From positions 102,176 to 166,175 of the forward strand of contig NZ_JACJON010000058.1 in NCBI RefSeq assembly GCF_014695585.1: a stretch of 64,000 nucleotides of DNA, given 5' to 3'. Shown here one piece after another: positions 54,307 to 63,003 of the stretch. The translations under genes were made by a program, and so were the position numbers. The DNA is from Microcoleus sp. FACHB-831 (GTDB lineage: Bacteria > Cyanobacteriota > Cyanobacteriia > Cyanobacteriales > FACHB-T130). Numbering within the stretch: position 1 is the stretch's first letter; each line of letters begins with the position of its first letter. The notes below the pieces were generated by a model. The model searched no databases and had not been told where the DNA came from. It worked only from the letters and a program-made list of their open reading frames with translations.

Positions 54307-54361
54307 CATTCTAGGGAAAATCTGACCAGATGTTAGACGGCCTCACTGCACCAGTAGTGAT

Positions 54362-54392
54362 CGCACTTGTTCAGTGTTGGGTGAGTGCGATC
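54362..54392. repeat. 31-bp hairpin repeat, copy A
   Basis: CGCACTTGTTCAGTGTTGGG continuing to GAGTGCGATC. It matches 56832-56862 at 28 of 31 bases. The ends CGCACT and AGTGCG can pair. The copies flank the GIY-YIG and toxin-antitoxin genes. Confidence 0.7.
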
Positions 54393-54533
54393 ACTATCCT
54401 CAAAAATGTGTCTTTACTCCTAGATGAACGGTTTATCGCGATCGCTTTCTTCTCCTCAACCAGGGAATTATAGCGATCGCGCTTTATACCAGCATATGTG
54501 GTAGCAGTTGTGCCGTACCCTCTGGAGCAGAAA

Positions 54534-56129
54534 CTATTTTTCAATAGTTTCCTGTTTAAATGCTAATTTGACTGCTGGTAAACCAGAATTTTCTAATCGC
54601 TTACGAATCTCTCCTTTAGCAGATACGAAGGTAGAAAACTCCTCATTTAGTCCAAAAGGAATCCAAGCACTATATCCAATAGTTTCCAGTTTTATATTCA
54701 CCTTCGCAGGTACTATATACTTACGAGCCGATATATAGAACTTCTCTACATAGCCTTCCCCATTACTTAACTTAGTAGCAGCAGGAATAGCAAAATCTTT
54801 CAGATACTCCTCAACCAAGAGCCATCCCTTTTTGTCAACACTAGATAAAAGATACACAATATCAAATTGATAAGATGCAGCGCGGGTCTTTTGGTTGTTT
54901 AGTATCCCGTAGGCTGTATTATAGCTAGGATGCTTCCGGTTGTTGACATCCATTACATATTGGTAAGGTATCTTCATATCAGCGCTAAAACATTTAATCC
55001 ATAGTCCCATTCGCTCTCCAGCATAACCAAAGTTAATTACCCCTCCTGTACTATATTTCTGAGGATCAATTCCTCTCTCGATCAGTAGCTCTTCAATAGT
55101 CATAAATTCCGAGCTAATCAGCTTTGACTTAATAAGTCTGGAGCGGCTACCTATTCCACGCAACCCCGCTTTGTAGTCTTCACTAATCTTTGCCATCAGT
55201 GTTTTAGCAGTCTCACGATCCACTGGTTCATTGAAGAGTGGCTTTATCCGGTCTGAACTATAAGGATTGAGTCTCTTTAGGTACAAAGCAGATTGTGACT
55301 TTTCATCAGCCTGATTTTTAATTTTACCTAATGATTCTGGGGTTAATGCTCTAATAGACTCTTGAGCTAAAGTAGTCTCAGTATATTCTCTAATCCCTTG
55401 TGGTTCTTCTTTGGGACACCAACGGCTCCAGTAATTAACTTCGACTACATAGCCATTTACCCAGAGGCGATAGATAAAATAATGAAGATTTTCCCATTTA
55501 CTAGCATAAGCTTTGCGACTGCTAAATGCTGCTTTGAGCACTGCTTCTTGCTCGTTTATTGAATCTGGCTGGAATTTTTCCTTGAGAATATCTATGTCTA
55601 AACAAACATGAATAACGCTTAATTCCAATAGTTTCTTCTGTGCCAGCCAGTCAATGCTAATTTGAGACTGAATTTCTTTTCTGGGCGGCTCTACTCCTAA
55701 TAAGAATGCAAAATCAGCGATTGCAGTTATGGTTTCCCTTAATAGGGTTTCAGTCGGGCGCACTTTTTTCGTCTTTACTGGGCTAGAGTTTAAGTGTGGA
55801 TGATATTTCTCAATCCTTTGCTTTTCTACGCTGTCTAGTTGAGATTCGCTAATTTGCTCATAGTAAATGGTGAAGTGTTTCTTTTTCTGGACTTCTAGTT
55901 GGTAGAAACGATGATGAGCTTTACCTTGCCAGCGGTTACGGATGTTTTTTGCCTGTCCTACGTACCAAACATTTTTACTTTCATCCAAAACGTAGTAGAT
56001 TCCCGAATATTCGGGGAGTAGCTGTTTCGCCTGTAAGGTAACTTTCGGCAGTTCCAAAATTACTGCATCAGCAATCAAATGATGTACCTCCAATATTGCT
56101 TTACCTAGTTCTGATCTCAGTATTCCCAT
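54534..56129 (-). CDS. GIY-YIG nuclease domain protein with long unassigned C-terminus
   Basis: About 531 aa. A GIY-YIG domain at about 40-115: GIYYV (43-47), WYVGQAKNIRNRW, a His/Tyr region, and the metal-binding Glu in QRIEKYHPHLN. The remaining 400 residues match no family I know; they contain mixed alpha/beta segments and no membrane helix. ATG 56129 (MGILRSELG) is chosen because residues before it in a longer frame look non-homologous. Such proteins nick or cut DNA; a role in defence or repair is possible but not shown. Low HIP1 content. Confidence 0.75.
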   Translation of the reverse strand: MGILRSELGKAILEVHHLIADAVILELPKVTLQAKQLLPEYSGIYYVLDESKNVWYVGQAKNIRNRWQGKAHHRFYQLEVQKKKHFTIYYEQISESQLDSVEKQRIEKYHPHLNSSPVKTKKVRPTETLLRETITAIADFAFLLGVEPPRKEIQSQISIDWLAQKKLLELSVIHVCLDIDILKEKFQPDSINEQEAVLKAAFSSRKAYASKWENLHYFIYRLWVNGYVVEVNYWSRWCPKEEPQGIREYTETTLAQESIRALTPESLGKIKNQADEKSQSALYLKRLNPYSSDRIKPLFNEPVDRETAKTLMAKISEDYKAGLRGIGSRSRLIKSKLISSEFMTIEELLIERGIDPQKYSTGGVINFGYAGERMGLWIKCFSADMKIPYQYVMDVNNRKHPSYNTAYGILNNQKTRAASYQFDIVYLLSSVDKKGWLLVEEYLKDFAIPAATKLSNGEGYVEKFYISARKYIVPAKVNIKLETIGYSAWIPFGLNEEFSTFVSAKGEIRKRLENSGLPAVKLAFKQETIEK

Positions 56130-56368
56130 TACCGTGACTATTTCTCTCACTGAATCTGTAGAAATATCGTCAAAACAGTTTCTTGGCCGACAGATGGAGG
56201 GTTTGTTCAGATTGCAGATGCTCGACCAATTCCATTTACGTGTAGATGTAACCGACTGGCAACTGCGCTGCATCCATAGGAACGATCGCATAGGTTAGCT
56301 TTTGCTGCACGTAGACACCAGAGCGATATCTCATATTAGAATATAGTCACTAACCACGGATTGCGATT

Positions 56369-56566
56369 ATGACAGTTGAGCAAATTGAGGCTGCCATCCT
56401 GAAGCTTCCGCCTGATGAATTTCAGAAACTTCGGGAATGGTTTTTGGAATTGGACAATCAGCTTTGGGATAAGCAGTTAGAGAAAGACATTGCTAATGGC
56501 AAGTTAGAAGATTTAGCCACTGAAGCGATCGCTGATTTTGAGGCTGGTCGCTATCGGGCAATTTGA
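56369..56566 (+). CDS. Antitoxin-like protein
   Basis: 65 aa helical protein opening TVEQIEAAILKLPPDEFQKL, of a type encoded ahead of ParE/RelE-like toxins in cyanobacteria. Its stop overlaps the next gene's start (TGATG), the usual toxin-antitoxin arrangement. Confidence 0.8.
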   Translation: MTVEQIEAAILKLPPDEFQKLREWFLELDNQLWDKQLEKDIANGKLEDLATEAIADFEAGRYRAI

Positions 56567-56820
56567 TGCACTACACAACTCGCCGATTTTGGGAATGTTA
56601 CAACACTCTACCTGAATCTGTGCAGCGGACAGCCGATCAATGCTACGAGTTGCTGAAAGCCGATCCATCTCACCCATCCCTCCATTTCAAAAAAGTTGGC
56701 AAGTATTGGTCAGTAAGAGCAGGACAAAGTTACCGAGCATTAGGTGTAGAAATCGAAAAGGGTATTCTATGGTTTTGGATTGGCACGCACGCAGAATACG
56801 ATAATCTCATCGGCAAATAG
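56566..56820 (+). CDS. ParE/RelE-superfamily toxin-like protein
   Basis: 84 aa with the compact fold pattern: helices (FWECYNTLPESVQRTADQCY), then strands LHFKKVGKYWSVRAGQSYRALG and ILWFWIGTHAEYD. The Arg in SVRAGQSYRA and terminal His-Tyr resemble RelE-type residues. Start ATG 56566, sharing one base with the antitoxin stop. Confidence 0.82.
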   Translation: MHYTTRRFWECYNTLPESVQRTADQCYELLKADPSHPSLHFKKVGKYWSVRAGQSYRALGVEIEKGILWFWIGTHAEYDNLIGK

Positions 56821-56831
56821 GATAGCGGCTA

Positions 56832-56862
56832 CGCACTTGTTTAGTGTTGAGTAAGTGCGATC
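56832..56862. repeat. 31-bp hairpin repeat, copy B
   Basis: Second copy of the repeat at 54362-54392, 11 bp after the toxin stop. The rest of the gap to 57116 is HIP1-rich spacer without a gene. Confidence 0.7.
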
Positions 56863-57116
56863 GCATCTTTGCTAATTTTTCGCTGCACGTAGTAGTGCGA
56901 TCGCTCTTCTTCTCAACCACTATTTGTAATTGTCAGGCGCGATCGCGCTTATATGCGATGTTGTGCGATCGTCAAAACGGCGTATTTGCTTGCTGATGCT
57001 GGGGAAAGCGGGTCACTATGCCTTTGTATCTCAAACTGAAACAAAGCAACCGATTCAATCGCAAACTTGCCAGACTGGAAACGACATCAAGATCGAAGAA
57101 TACTTAAGTTAGCGAT

Positions 57117-58310
57117 ATGAAGCGCTCTATTGTAGTTGGGTTACTAACATTTCTGGCTATTGGCTGTAGTACAAATCTTCCAACATCATCCACTCAATCT
57201 CCCACGCCTGAGGCAATTGCTGCCAAACCTGCGCCCAACTCCTCAATCCAAAGTCGGGATGTTTTTTACTTTAGCGATCGCTTTGGGGTTCGCTTCGTTT
57301 CTCCGCGTGGCTATGTCATCACGCCTACCGAAACGACTCAATCGACAAAGCCAAGTCCCCCGCTGGAAGTCTTAGAAATCTGGCAGCAGAAAGATTTTTT
57401 GAACCGGGAGAATCTACCTGAAACTCCTCCAATCGTCAGCATCAGTATTTACGACAACTCCAAGCGGTTGCCCCTAACCAGCTGGAAAGGCGAACTCAGC
57501 CAAAATGACGATCGCCCCCTCACCGTTGCGGGACAGAAAGCGATCGCTTACACTTCGACTGGACTCTACGAGTCTGATAACGTGCTGTTCAGCAGCGCTG
57601 ATGGTCGCTATGTATTTCGGCTACAAGGCGCTTACCTGCAAAAGAACGATTCCATCCGGCAGGTATTTCAGGACATCGTTAAAAGCTTCACCTTCGATGC
57701 GATCGCTAGCACGGGTTCCCCCAACAAATGGCGCATCAACTACAGCCGCCTCAAAGGCCTTTTAGCAGCCGGTGACTGGCGGGGTGCGGATGTGGAGACT
57801 CGCGCCATCTTCCAGCGATTGCAGAAACTCCAAGGACAGGGTGCAGACTTACTCTACGGCAGCAAAACCCTGCTCAATAGTCTTCCCTGCGAAGACTTTC
57901 GTACCATAGATACCCTCTGGTCGCAAGCCAGTAAGGGACGCTTTGGGTACAGCGCTCAAAAGCGCATCTGGCAGCAAACTGCCTCCCAGACGAAAAATCC
58001 GAAAGCACGAGTTGAGAAGTTCGGGCAGGCACTGGGATGGTATAGATCCCAACCATTGCCGGAAAAGAATTCTTTTGGGGTAGTGTTAGCTGGAACCAAA
58101 TGGCGGTTGGATTCAGAACTGAATTCTACTGCTACCGCACCAATTGGACAGTTTCCTTGGGGAGGAATTTCCTCAAACTTATTGAGTGACATGCTCAGCG
58201 AACCTGGTTGTGGCAGTTGTACCACGGATGCCATTTATCTTGCTAGCGATCGCTATTACGACTACGTGCCTGCTTTGTTTACCAAGCTCAATCAGTGTCA
58301 AGTTCGCTAG
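57117..58310 (+). CDS. Lipoprotein with GUN4-type domain
   Basis: 397 aa. A lipoprotein signal peptide with lipobox LAIGC (lipidated Cys17), a Ser/Pro linker (20-45), a domain resembling PsbP-like or lipoprotein sensor folds (about 45-190: YFSDRFGVRFVSPRGYVI), and a C-terminal GUN4-like domain (about 195-340: LLAAGDWRGADVETRAIF, PCEDFRTIDTLW, GRFGYSAQKRIW). GUN4 normally acts inside the cell, binding porphyrins and stimulating Mg-chelatase. A membrane-tethered, exported version would be elsewhere, so its ligand is open. The gene end overlaps the convergent AlkB-type gene by 23 bp. Confidence 0.82.
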   Translation: MKRSIVVGLLTFLAIGCSTNLPTSSTQSPTPEAIAAKPAPNSSIQSRDVFYFSDRFGVRFVSPRGYVITPTETTQSTKPSPPLEVLEIWQQKDFLNRENLPETPPIVSISIYDNSKRLPLTSWKGELSQNDDRPLTVAGQKAIAYTSTGLYESDNVLFSSADGRYVFRLQGAYLQKNDSIRQVFQDIVKSFTFDAIASTGSPNKWRINYSRLKGLLAAGDWRGADVETRAIFQRLQKLQGQGADLLYGSKTLLNSLPCEDFRTIDTLWSQASKGRFGYSAQKRIWQQTASQTKNPKARVEKFGQALGWYRSQPLPEKNSFGVVLAGTKWRLDSELNSTATAPIGQFPWGGISSNLLSDMLSEPGCGSCTTDAIYLASDRYYDYVPALFTKLNQCQVR

Positions 58311-58908
58311 TGAGGCGAACTGACAAGTCAATGACTCGAAAGGTCAAATTAATCCGGGGAGGAACCGGACGTTTAGTTTTAGGAATTTGATGCTGCCAGT
58401 AATGTTGCGTTGTCCCTTGCATCAACAAGAAACTACCAGAGGTTAACTCTATTTGATGCTTCAAGCCTTTCTCGGCTCGGTGTCGCAGCATGAACCGCCG
58501 TGTTCCGCCCAAACTCAGAGAACCAATGATCGGATTTTGCCCCAACTCCGGTTCATCATCGCTGTGCCAGCCCATACTGTCGTTGCCATCTCGGTAGAGA
58601 TTGAGCAACACACTGTTGAACACGACACCAGAAACCGCTTCAGCCTTTGCCTTGAGGTCAAGTAGCGTGCGCGTCCAGGGAGAGGGCTGCATCGTGATGC
58701 CAGAGTAAGTGTAGGATATACCGGGATTACTATACCAAGCCGTTAGCCTGGGTTGAGGCATTGAACGCCCGTAAATCGTAATCCAGTCCTGTCGCCAGTC
58801 GATTGTTTCAGTCAGTTGTGTGAGCAAGCGATCGCTTTCCTGCTCATCTAGCAGAGACGGGTAGAACACGATATCTGCATCAGGCAGTTGGAGAAGGACA
58901 CTGAGCAT
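58288..58908 (-). CDS. AlkB-like 2-oxoglutarate/Fe(II) dioxygenase
   Basis: 206 aa. Iron ligands His and Asp in WHSDDEP and the distal His in QHYWQHQIP; 2-oxoglutarate-binding Arg in PRINLTFR; and the ALKBH2/3-like NSVLLNLYRDG strand. It should remove alkyl groups from DNA or RNA bases by oxidation. Full length for the compact AlkB type. Convergent with the GUN4 lipoprotein gene. Confidence 0.9.
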   Translation of the reverse strand: MLSVLLQLPDADIVFYPSLLDEQESDRLLTQLTETIDWRQDWITIYGRSMPQPRLTAWYSNPGISYTYSGITMQPSPWTRTLLDLKAKAEAVSGVVFNSVLLNLYRDGNDSMGWHSDDEPELGQNPIIGSLSLGGTRRFMLRHRAEKGLKHQIELTSGSFLLMQGTTQHYWQHQIPKTKRPVPPRINLTFRVIDLSVRLTSELDTD

Positions 58909-59067
58909 AACATAACTGAGGGAGGCAAGAAATCAGCTTTCATTATTACTTCATTGGGTTAGCTTGCGCGTAACAAGCATCTGTCGCTCTAACAGCGCTT
59001 TTCTCTAGAATTGATGCCATGCCCATGCGTCAGCCAAAAATGCGCTCAAGGGCAATAGCTTGAATGG

Positions 59068-59913
59068 ATGGAAACTGCCGTGCGAACTCTTAAACTACCT
59101 TCTGGACAATTAATTCCGATTCTTGGCATGGGCACCTGGCAGATGGGGGAGAGTGCCAGAAATCGCCAAAGCGAAATTGATGCTTTACGCCACGGACTCG
59201 ATTTGGGTTTATCTTTAATTGACACTGCCGAAATGTATGGCGAAGGCGGTGCAGAGGAAGTAATCGCCCACGCGATCGCTTCTCGTCGGGCGGAAGTCTT
59301 TCTAGTCAGCAAGGTTTACCCTCATAACGCCTCGAAGCGAGGAGCGATCGCTGCCTGCGAAAGAAGTCTCAAACGCTTGAAAACCGACTATCTTGACCTT
59401 TACCTGCTGCACTGGCGCGGTTCTGTGCCACTGGTAGAGACTTTGGAAGCATTTCAAACGCTGCAACAAGCGGGCAAAATTCGCAGCTATGGGGTGAGTA
59501 ATTTTGATGTGGAGGATATGGAAGAAGCGATTGGGTTGAAGGGTGGGAAAGCAATTGCTACCAATCAAGTCCTCTACAACCTGATGCGACGGGGAATTGA
59601 GTGGAATTTACTGCCCTGGTGTCAGCAACGAGGTATCCCTATCATGGCGTATTCCCCGATTGAGCAAGGGCGTTTGCTGAACAATCAAACACTCAAGGCG
59701 ATCGCTCAAGAACGAGGCGTCACTGCGGCTCAAGTAGCGATCGCGTGGTTGTTGCATCAAGACAATGTAATTGTAATTCCCAAATCCAGCCGCATTGACC
59801 ATGTAGAGCAGAATTATGCTGCCCTGAATTTGAAATTGAGTGCTGATGAATTGGCTTCTTTAGATGCTGCCTTTCCAGCACCCACTAAACCTGTTTCCTT
59901 AGAAATGCTGTAA
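59068..59913 (+). CDS. Aldo/keto reductase
   Basis: 281 aa TIM-barrel NADPH oxidoreductase. Catalytic tetrad: Asp and Tyr in LIDTAEMYGEGGAEE, Lys in VFLVSKVYPHN, His in LYLLHWRG. The C-terminal cofactor segment is VIVIPKSSRIDHVEQN. Substrate unknown. The start codon used (ATG 59068) gives the full first strand MGTWQMG. Confidence 0.93.
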   Translation: METAVRTLKLPSGQLIPILGMGTWQMGESARNRQSEIDALRHGLDLGLSLIDTAEMYGEGGAEEVIAHAIASRRAEVFLVSKVYPHNASKRGAIAACERSLKRLKTDYLDLYLLHWRGSVPLVETLEAFQTLQQAGKIRSYGVSNFDVEDMEEAIGLKGGKAIATNQVLYNLMRRGIEWNLLPWCQQRGIPIMAYSPIEQGRLLNNQTLKAIAQERGVTAAQVAIAWLLHQDNVIVIPKSSRIDHVEQNYAALNLKLSADELASLDAAFPAPTKPVSLEML

Positions 59914-60012
59914 ACACTTCTCCAAGGAACTCAACGGATTTATCTCGCGTTGGATAGTGTCTCAAATGAGCAAGAGTGCCTACCATGACGAGTAAACTTA
60001 CAGAGCAAACGC

Positions 60013-60342
60013 ATGGCTCAACGACCTGGAATCTTCCCCACCTTCTTCATCTCTGGCTTTGAGTGTTCGACGTTTCTGTGGAAGGACAAGGGACGGCGGA
60101 ATCTGATTGCAGAGACACAGCACGATCGCCACGCACAGGAAGACTACAACATCTTGCGATCGCTAGGAATTGATGTGGCGCGGGAAGGGATTCCTTGGCC
60201 TCTAGTCGATCGTAATGGCTGCTACGATTTCTCTAGCATTAACTCGATGATCGAAGCAATGCAGCAGACACAAATCGTTCCTATCTAGGATCTCTGCCAC
60301 TACGGATATCCAGACGATCTCGATCCATTTAGTAATGAGTAA
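60013..60342 (+). pseudogene. Broken beta-glucosidase-like gene, N-terminal fragment
   Basis: The first 91 codons resemble the start of a GH1-type glycosidase-related protein (PTFFISGFECSTFLWKDKGR, REGIPWPLVDRNG). An in-frame TAG (60286-60288) sits where a Trp is expected, and the same frame continues DLCHYGYPDDLDPFSNE to a second stop at 60342. The remainder of the gene is absent. Confidence 0.75.
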
Positions 60343-60483
60343 AGCGATCGCTTTACTCGTTACTGTCGCGCCGCAGCTGAGTAGCTATAACATTGTTTAA
60401 AGTTGTAGGATAAGCCATTGCGCGTTTTGTCGTTTCACACCTCTGTGCAATGCGGCCCGAGCTATCAGTAAGGAAAAAAGTTT

Positions 60484-61485
60484 ATGAACGAAAATCTGAT
60501 TTGTCGTCATACGTTCAACGCGCAACGCCTGGTAGATTCTTATCCACCAAAACTGTATGACACAAACAAGAAAATTGTTTACCAGAGCGCTTGTCCCCCT
60601 GGTTCTACGTTTAGTGGTGAGTTAGTGTTCTCGCGATGGCGTGCAATGCCATTTCCAAATATTCTTTCTTTCTCAGATTCTCAAACTGAGTTTCATCAGC
60701 AAACTGGTTACTTTGGTTACGAGCCATCAAATCAGAACACTAACCAGGTTGAGTGGTATCTCAATTTCGCCCATTCTGACCTTTTCTGTGCATACGGTGG
60801 TTCGCTATTCGCTCAGGATGAGATGCAGGTAGCTGAACATCCTGTTCTTGGTTCGCTTCGAGAAGCCTTGTTAGATGCAGGCATTCAGCCGCTAACCGTA
60901 GAGGCAGGAGAACCCACACCTGTCCTGATTTGTGGAGTTGAACGGCGATGTGAGATCGCTACTAATCCAAATGCAGAAGAGGGAAGACCTTTTGGGCTTT
61001 ACGGTAACAATTTCGGACGTGCTACAGCAAAAGCCATTGAACTGGCAACAAAACCACTCAATCCACCCACAATTACCAACATTATCGCTATGGAAGCCCC
61101 TTCAGGTGGCTATGGCTCTTACTCCCAAGAAGATATTGAATATATTCTTGCGACAGCGTTTACTGGATTTTCGGCGGCAAGGATTGAATCATACTCACAA
61201 TTGAAAGAACCGATTGTGATAATTCATACTGGTTTCTGGGGATGCGGAGCCTACGGAGGTAATCGTGTATTGATGGCTCTTTTGCAACTTTTGGCGGCTC
61301 GTCTTGCACAGGTAAATCGCTTGGTTTTCCATACAGGTGATACTACAGGTTCTCAGGCTTTTGCAACTGCTCAACAAATTCTCAATCAGGATTTAGCACC
61401 CATTGGTTCAAGTGTTGAAGTTTCTACTTTAGTAGCGAAGATCCATGCAATGAAGTTTCAATGGGGTGTCAGCGATGGAAATTGA
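60484..61485 (+). CDS. Poly(ADP-ribose) glycohydrolase (PARG)-like macrodomain protein
   Basis: 333 aa. The middle FAHSDLFCAYGGSLFAQDEM (Gln111-Asp112-Glu113) sits where PARGs have the catalytic glutamates, and the downstream TGFWGCGAYGGN (from Thr249) matches the PARG ADP-ribose pocket signature, with LLQLLAARLAQ helix. The PARG core otherwise looks complete. This suggests hydrolysis of ADP-ribose polymers or related conjugates. Note that the second acidic residue reads Asp where many PARGs have Glu. No signal peptide. ATG 60484 preceded by AAGGAAAAAAG. Confidence 0.82.
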   Translation: MNENLICRHTFNAQRLVDSYPPKLYDTNKKIVYQSACPPGSTFSGELVFSRWRAMPFPNILSFSDSQTEFHQQTGYFGYEPSNQNTNQVEWYLNFAHSDLFCAYGGSLFAQDEMQVAEHPVLGSLREALLDAGIQPLTVEAGEPTPVLICGVERRCEIATNPNAEEGRPFGLYGNNFGRATAKAIELATKPLNPPTITNIIAMEAPSGGYGSYSQEDIEYILATAFTGFSAARIESYSQLKEPIVIIHTGFWGCGAYGGNRVLMALLQLLAARLAQVNRLVFHTGDTTGSQAFATAQQILNQDLAPIGSSVEVSTLVAKIHAMKFQWGVSDGN

Positions 61486-61622
61486 GAGTTGTAATCCAGC
61501 GCGATCGCCCATACTCCTCGGTGCTATGCTGTTTGAGAATTGCCAGAATTCCTGGCATTGCTTGCAGAACGTAACTCCTGAAGCCGACATCATGAATGTA
61601 AGCAAGGTCTTTTCTGTACCAC

Positions 61623-61965
61623 TCACTCATCCGTAACTTTTCCTCGCATCGTCTTAAGTTGCGATCGCTTAGTCTTGCTATCCAGACGCTTTCTTTGAGA
61701 ACTCCGAGTCGGTTTGCTGGGTTTACGAGGTTTGGGGAGTGCGATAGCGAAGCGCTGCTGCGAAGCGCAGATCGCATTCTTAATCAAGTCTTGCAGTCGT
61801 TGCAACGCCTCTTCTCGGTTCTGCTCCTGGCTGCGGTGTTCTTGAGCCTTAATAACGATTACCCCATCCTTAGTAATGCGCTGGTCGGAAAGCTTCAACA
61901 GCCGCTTTTTGTAGCGATCGGGTAGCGAGGAAGCGATGATGTCAAAGCGCAGGTGAATGGCAGAG
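61623..61965 (-). pseudogene. arfB: Truncated arfB copy (3' two thirds)
   Basis: Read leftwards from about 61965, [19 protein letters not shown] continues into the arfB C-terminal region ([20 protein letters not shown] and the basic tail [10 protein letters not shown]). The catalytic GGQ-containing start is missing. It diverges from the copy at 63611-64000 at roughly one base in eight and contains an extra nine residues from a 24-bp insertion in a HIP1 site. Confidence 0.85.
61741..61775. mobile_element. 24-bp insertion within a HIP1 site, copy 3
   Basis: GC-GAT, 24 bp (61746-61769), GAT-CGC. The intact arfB at the right edge has an uninterrupted GCGATCGC at the same place, which shows directly that the insertion is 24 bp plus a 3-bp GAT duplication (27 bp, in frame). 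Confidence 0.85.
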
Positions 61966-62121
61966 GATGTTCCAAATCTCTATTGTGTAGGAGCCGGAAC
62001 CCATCCAAAAGCGGGATTACCAGGGGTTATGAGTTCCCAGAAGATTGTGGCAGAGATGATTGGTAGGGCAAGATAGTTGCGTTGTTAGGAATGTTAGGAA
62101 TGTAGAGCATATCTTTTTTAT

Positions 62122-62150
62122 TGACTGATTATTCAGTCATAAAATATCAT
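62122..62150 (+). promoter_or_regulatory. Promoter with TetR-type operator for the hydrolase-TetR operon
   Basis: TGACTGA-TTAT-TCAGTCA (62122-62139) is a perfect palindrome overlapping the -35 TTGACT (62121-62126). A -10 TATCAT (62145-62150) follows at 18 bp. The operator lies 110 bp ahead of the hydrolase gene, whose operon includes a TetR repressor. The rest of the gap 61966-62248 has no gene. Confidence 0.8.
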
Positions 62151-62248
62151 GGAGATGAAACAATCGATCCTATCAGCCCAGGCTGTTGCTGGAAAATCGG
62201 GCTGAAACGTTCATTCTGACTGTCCTACAAACCTGAAAGGAGACAGAT

Positions 62249-62998
62249 ATGGATTTGCATTACGAAGTTCAAGGTAAGGGTGAGGCGGTTGTCTTGATTC
62301 ATAGCGGTGGAGCAGATTTGGGGGATTGGGAGTTGATTGCCCCGCAACTAGCCCAGACCTATCAAGTGATCGCGTTTGACGGACGCGGTGCCGGACAGTC
62401 ACCCCCACTGCTCGAACCTGCCCAGTATGTTGAGGATTTGCGGCAGTTGCTTGACCATCTCAATCTCGATCGAGTGATTCTAATTGGGCATTCGATCGGC
62501 GGTCAAATTGCGACCGATTTTGCCCTGGCTTATCCTGATAGAGTCACCAAGCTGGTGCTGGTAGCTCCGGGATTATCGGGCTTCCAGTTCTCACCCGATG
62601 TTCAACAATGGTACGCGCAAGTCAATACGGCAGCTCCAGATTTGGAAAAAATGGTTGAGTTGATGTTGAACCACCCTACGTACAGCGTCGTGATGTCCAG
62701 TCCACAGCGCGATCGTATGATTGAGATGACGACGCACAACACGAAACGGTATTTTGAATGGAAAACCTTTGAGATGCTCTGGGCACAGCCACCGACAATC
62801 GAGCGCTTAAGTGAGCTTCAACCCAAAACTCTGTTTATCATCGGCAAACAGGATATGGCTGATAATTTGCACGTTGCAGAGTTATTCCAACAGGTGCCCG
62901 ACATTCGCTTCGCGTACATTGAAGGGGCAGATCATATGCCCACACTCACCCATGCAGATGAGGTTTCCCGTTTGCTCGTCCAGTTTCTCAGTCAGTAG
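62249..62998 (+). CDS. Alpha/beta hydrolase
   Basis: 249 aa. Oxyanion strand VVLIHSGGADLGDWE, nucleophile serine in GHSIGGQIA, acid in IGKQDMADN and His in GADHMPTL. Small-molecule ester or lactone substrates are likely by family. AAAGGAGA precedes the ATG. The tetR-type gene starts 5 bp after its stop, so they are coexpressed. Confidence 0.9.
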   Translation: MDLHYEVQGKGEAVVLIHSGGADLGDWELIAPQLAQTYQVIAFDGRGAGQSPPLLEPAQYVEDLRQLLDHLNLDRVILIGHSIGGQIATDFALAYPDRVTKLVLVAPGLSGFQFSPDVQQWYAQVNTAAPDLEKMVELMLNHPTYSVVMSSPQRDRMIEMTTHNTKRYFEWKTFEMLWAQPPTIERLSELQPKTLFIIGKQDMADNLHVAELFQQVPDIRFAYIEGADHMPTLTHADEVSRLLVQFLSQ

Positions 62999-63003
62999 AA
63001 GCC

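Larger units (their letters stand above)
54080..54533. other. Repeat-rich intergenic region
   Basis: Holds the probable promoter of the chemoreceptor-like gene, repeat copy B, a hairpin-forming 31-bp repeat (54362-54392; also at 56832-56862), and several HIP1 sites. GAGAGCGCTC and GAGCGCTCTC at about 54201-54242 form an inverted pair. No gene. Confidence 0.6.

Noticed and set aside
56236..56334. 32-codon minus-strand frame upstream of the GIY-YIG gene
   Set aside because: Short, no ribosome-binding site, and partly composed of a common HIP1-linked spacer phrase.
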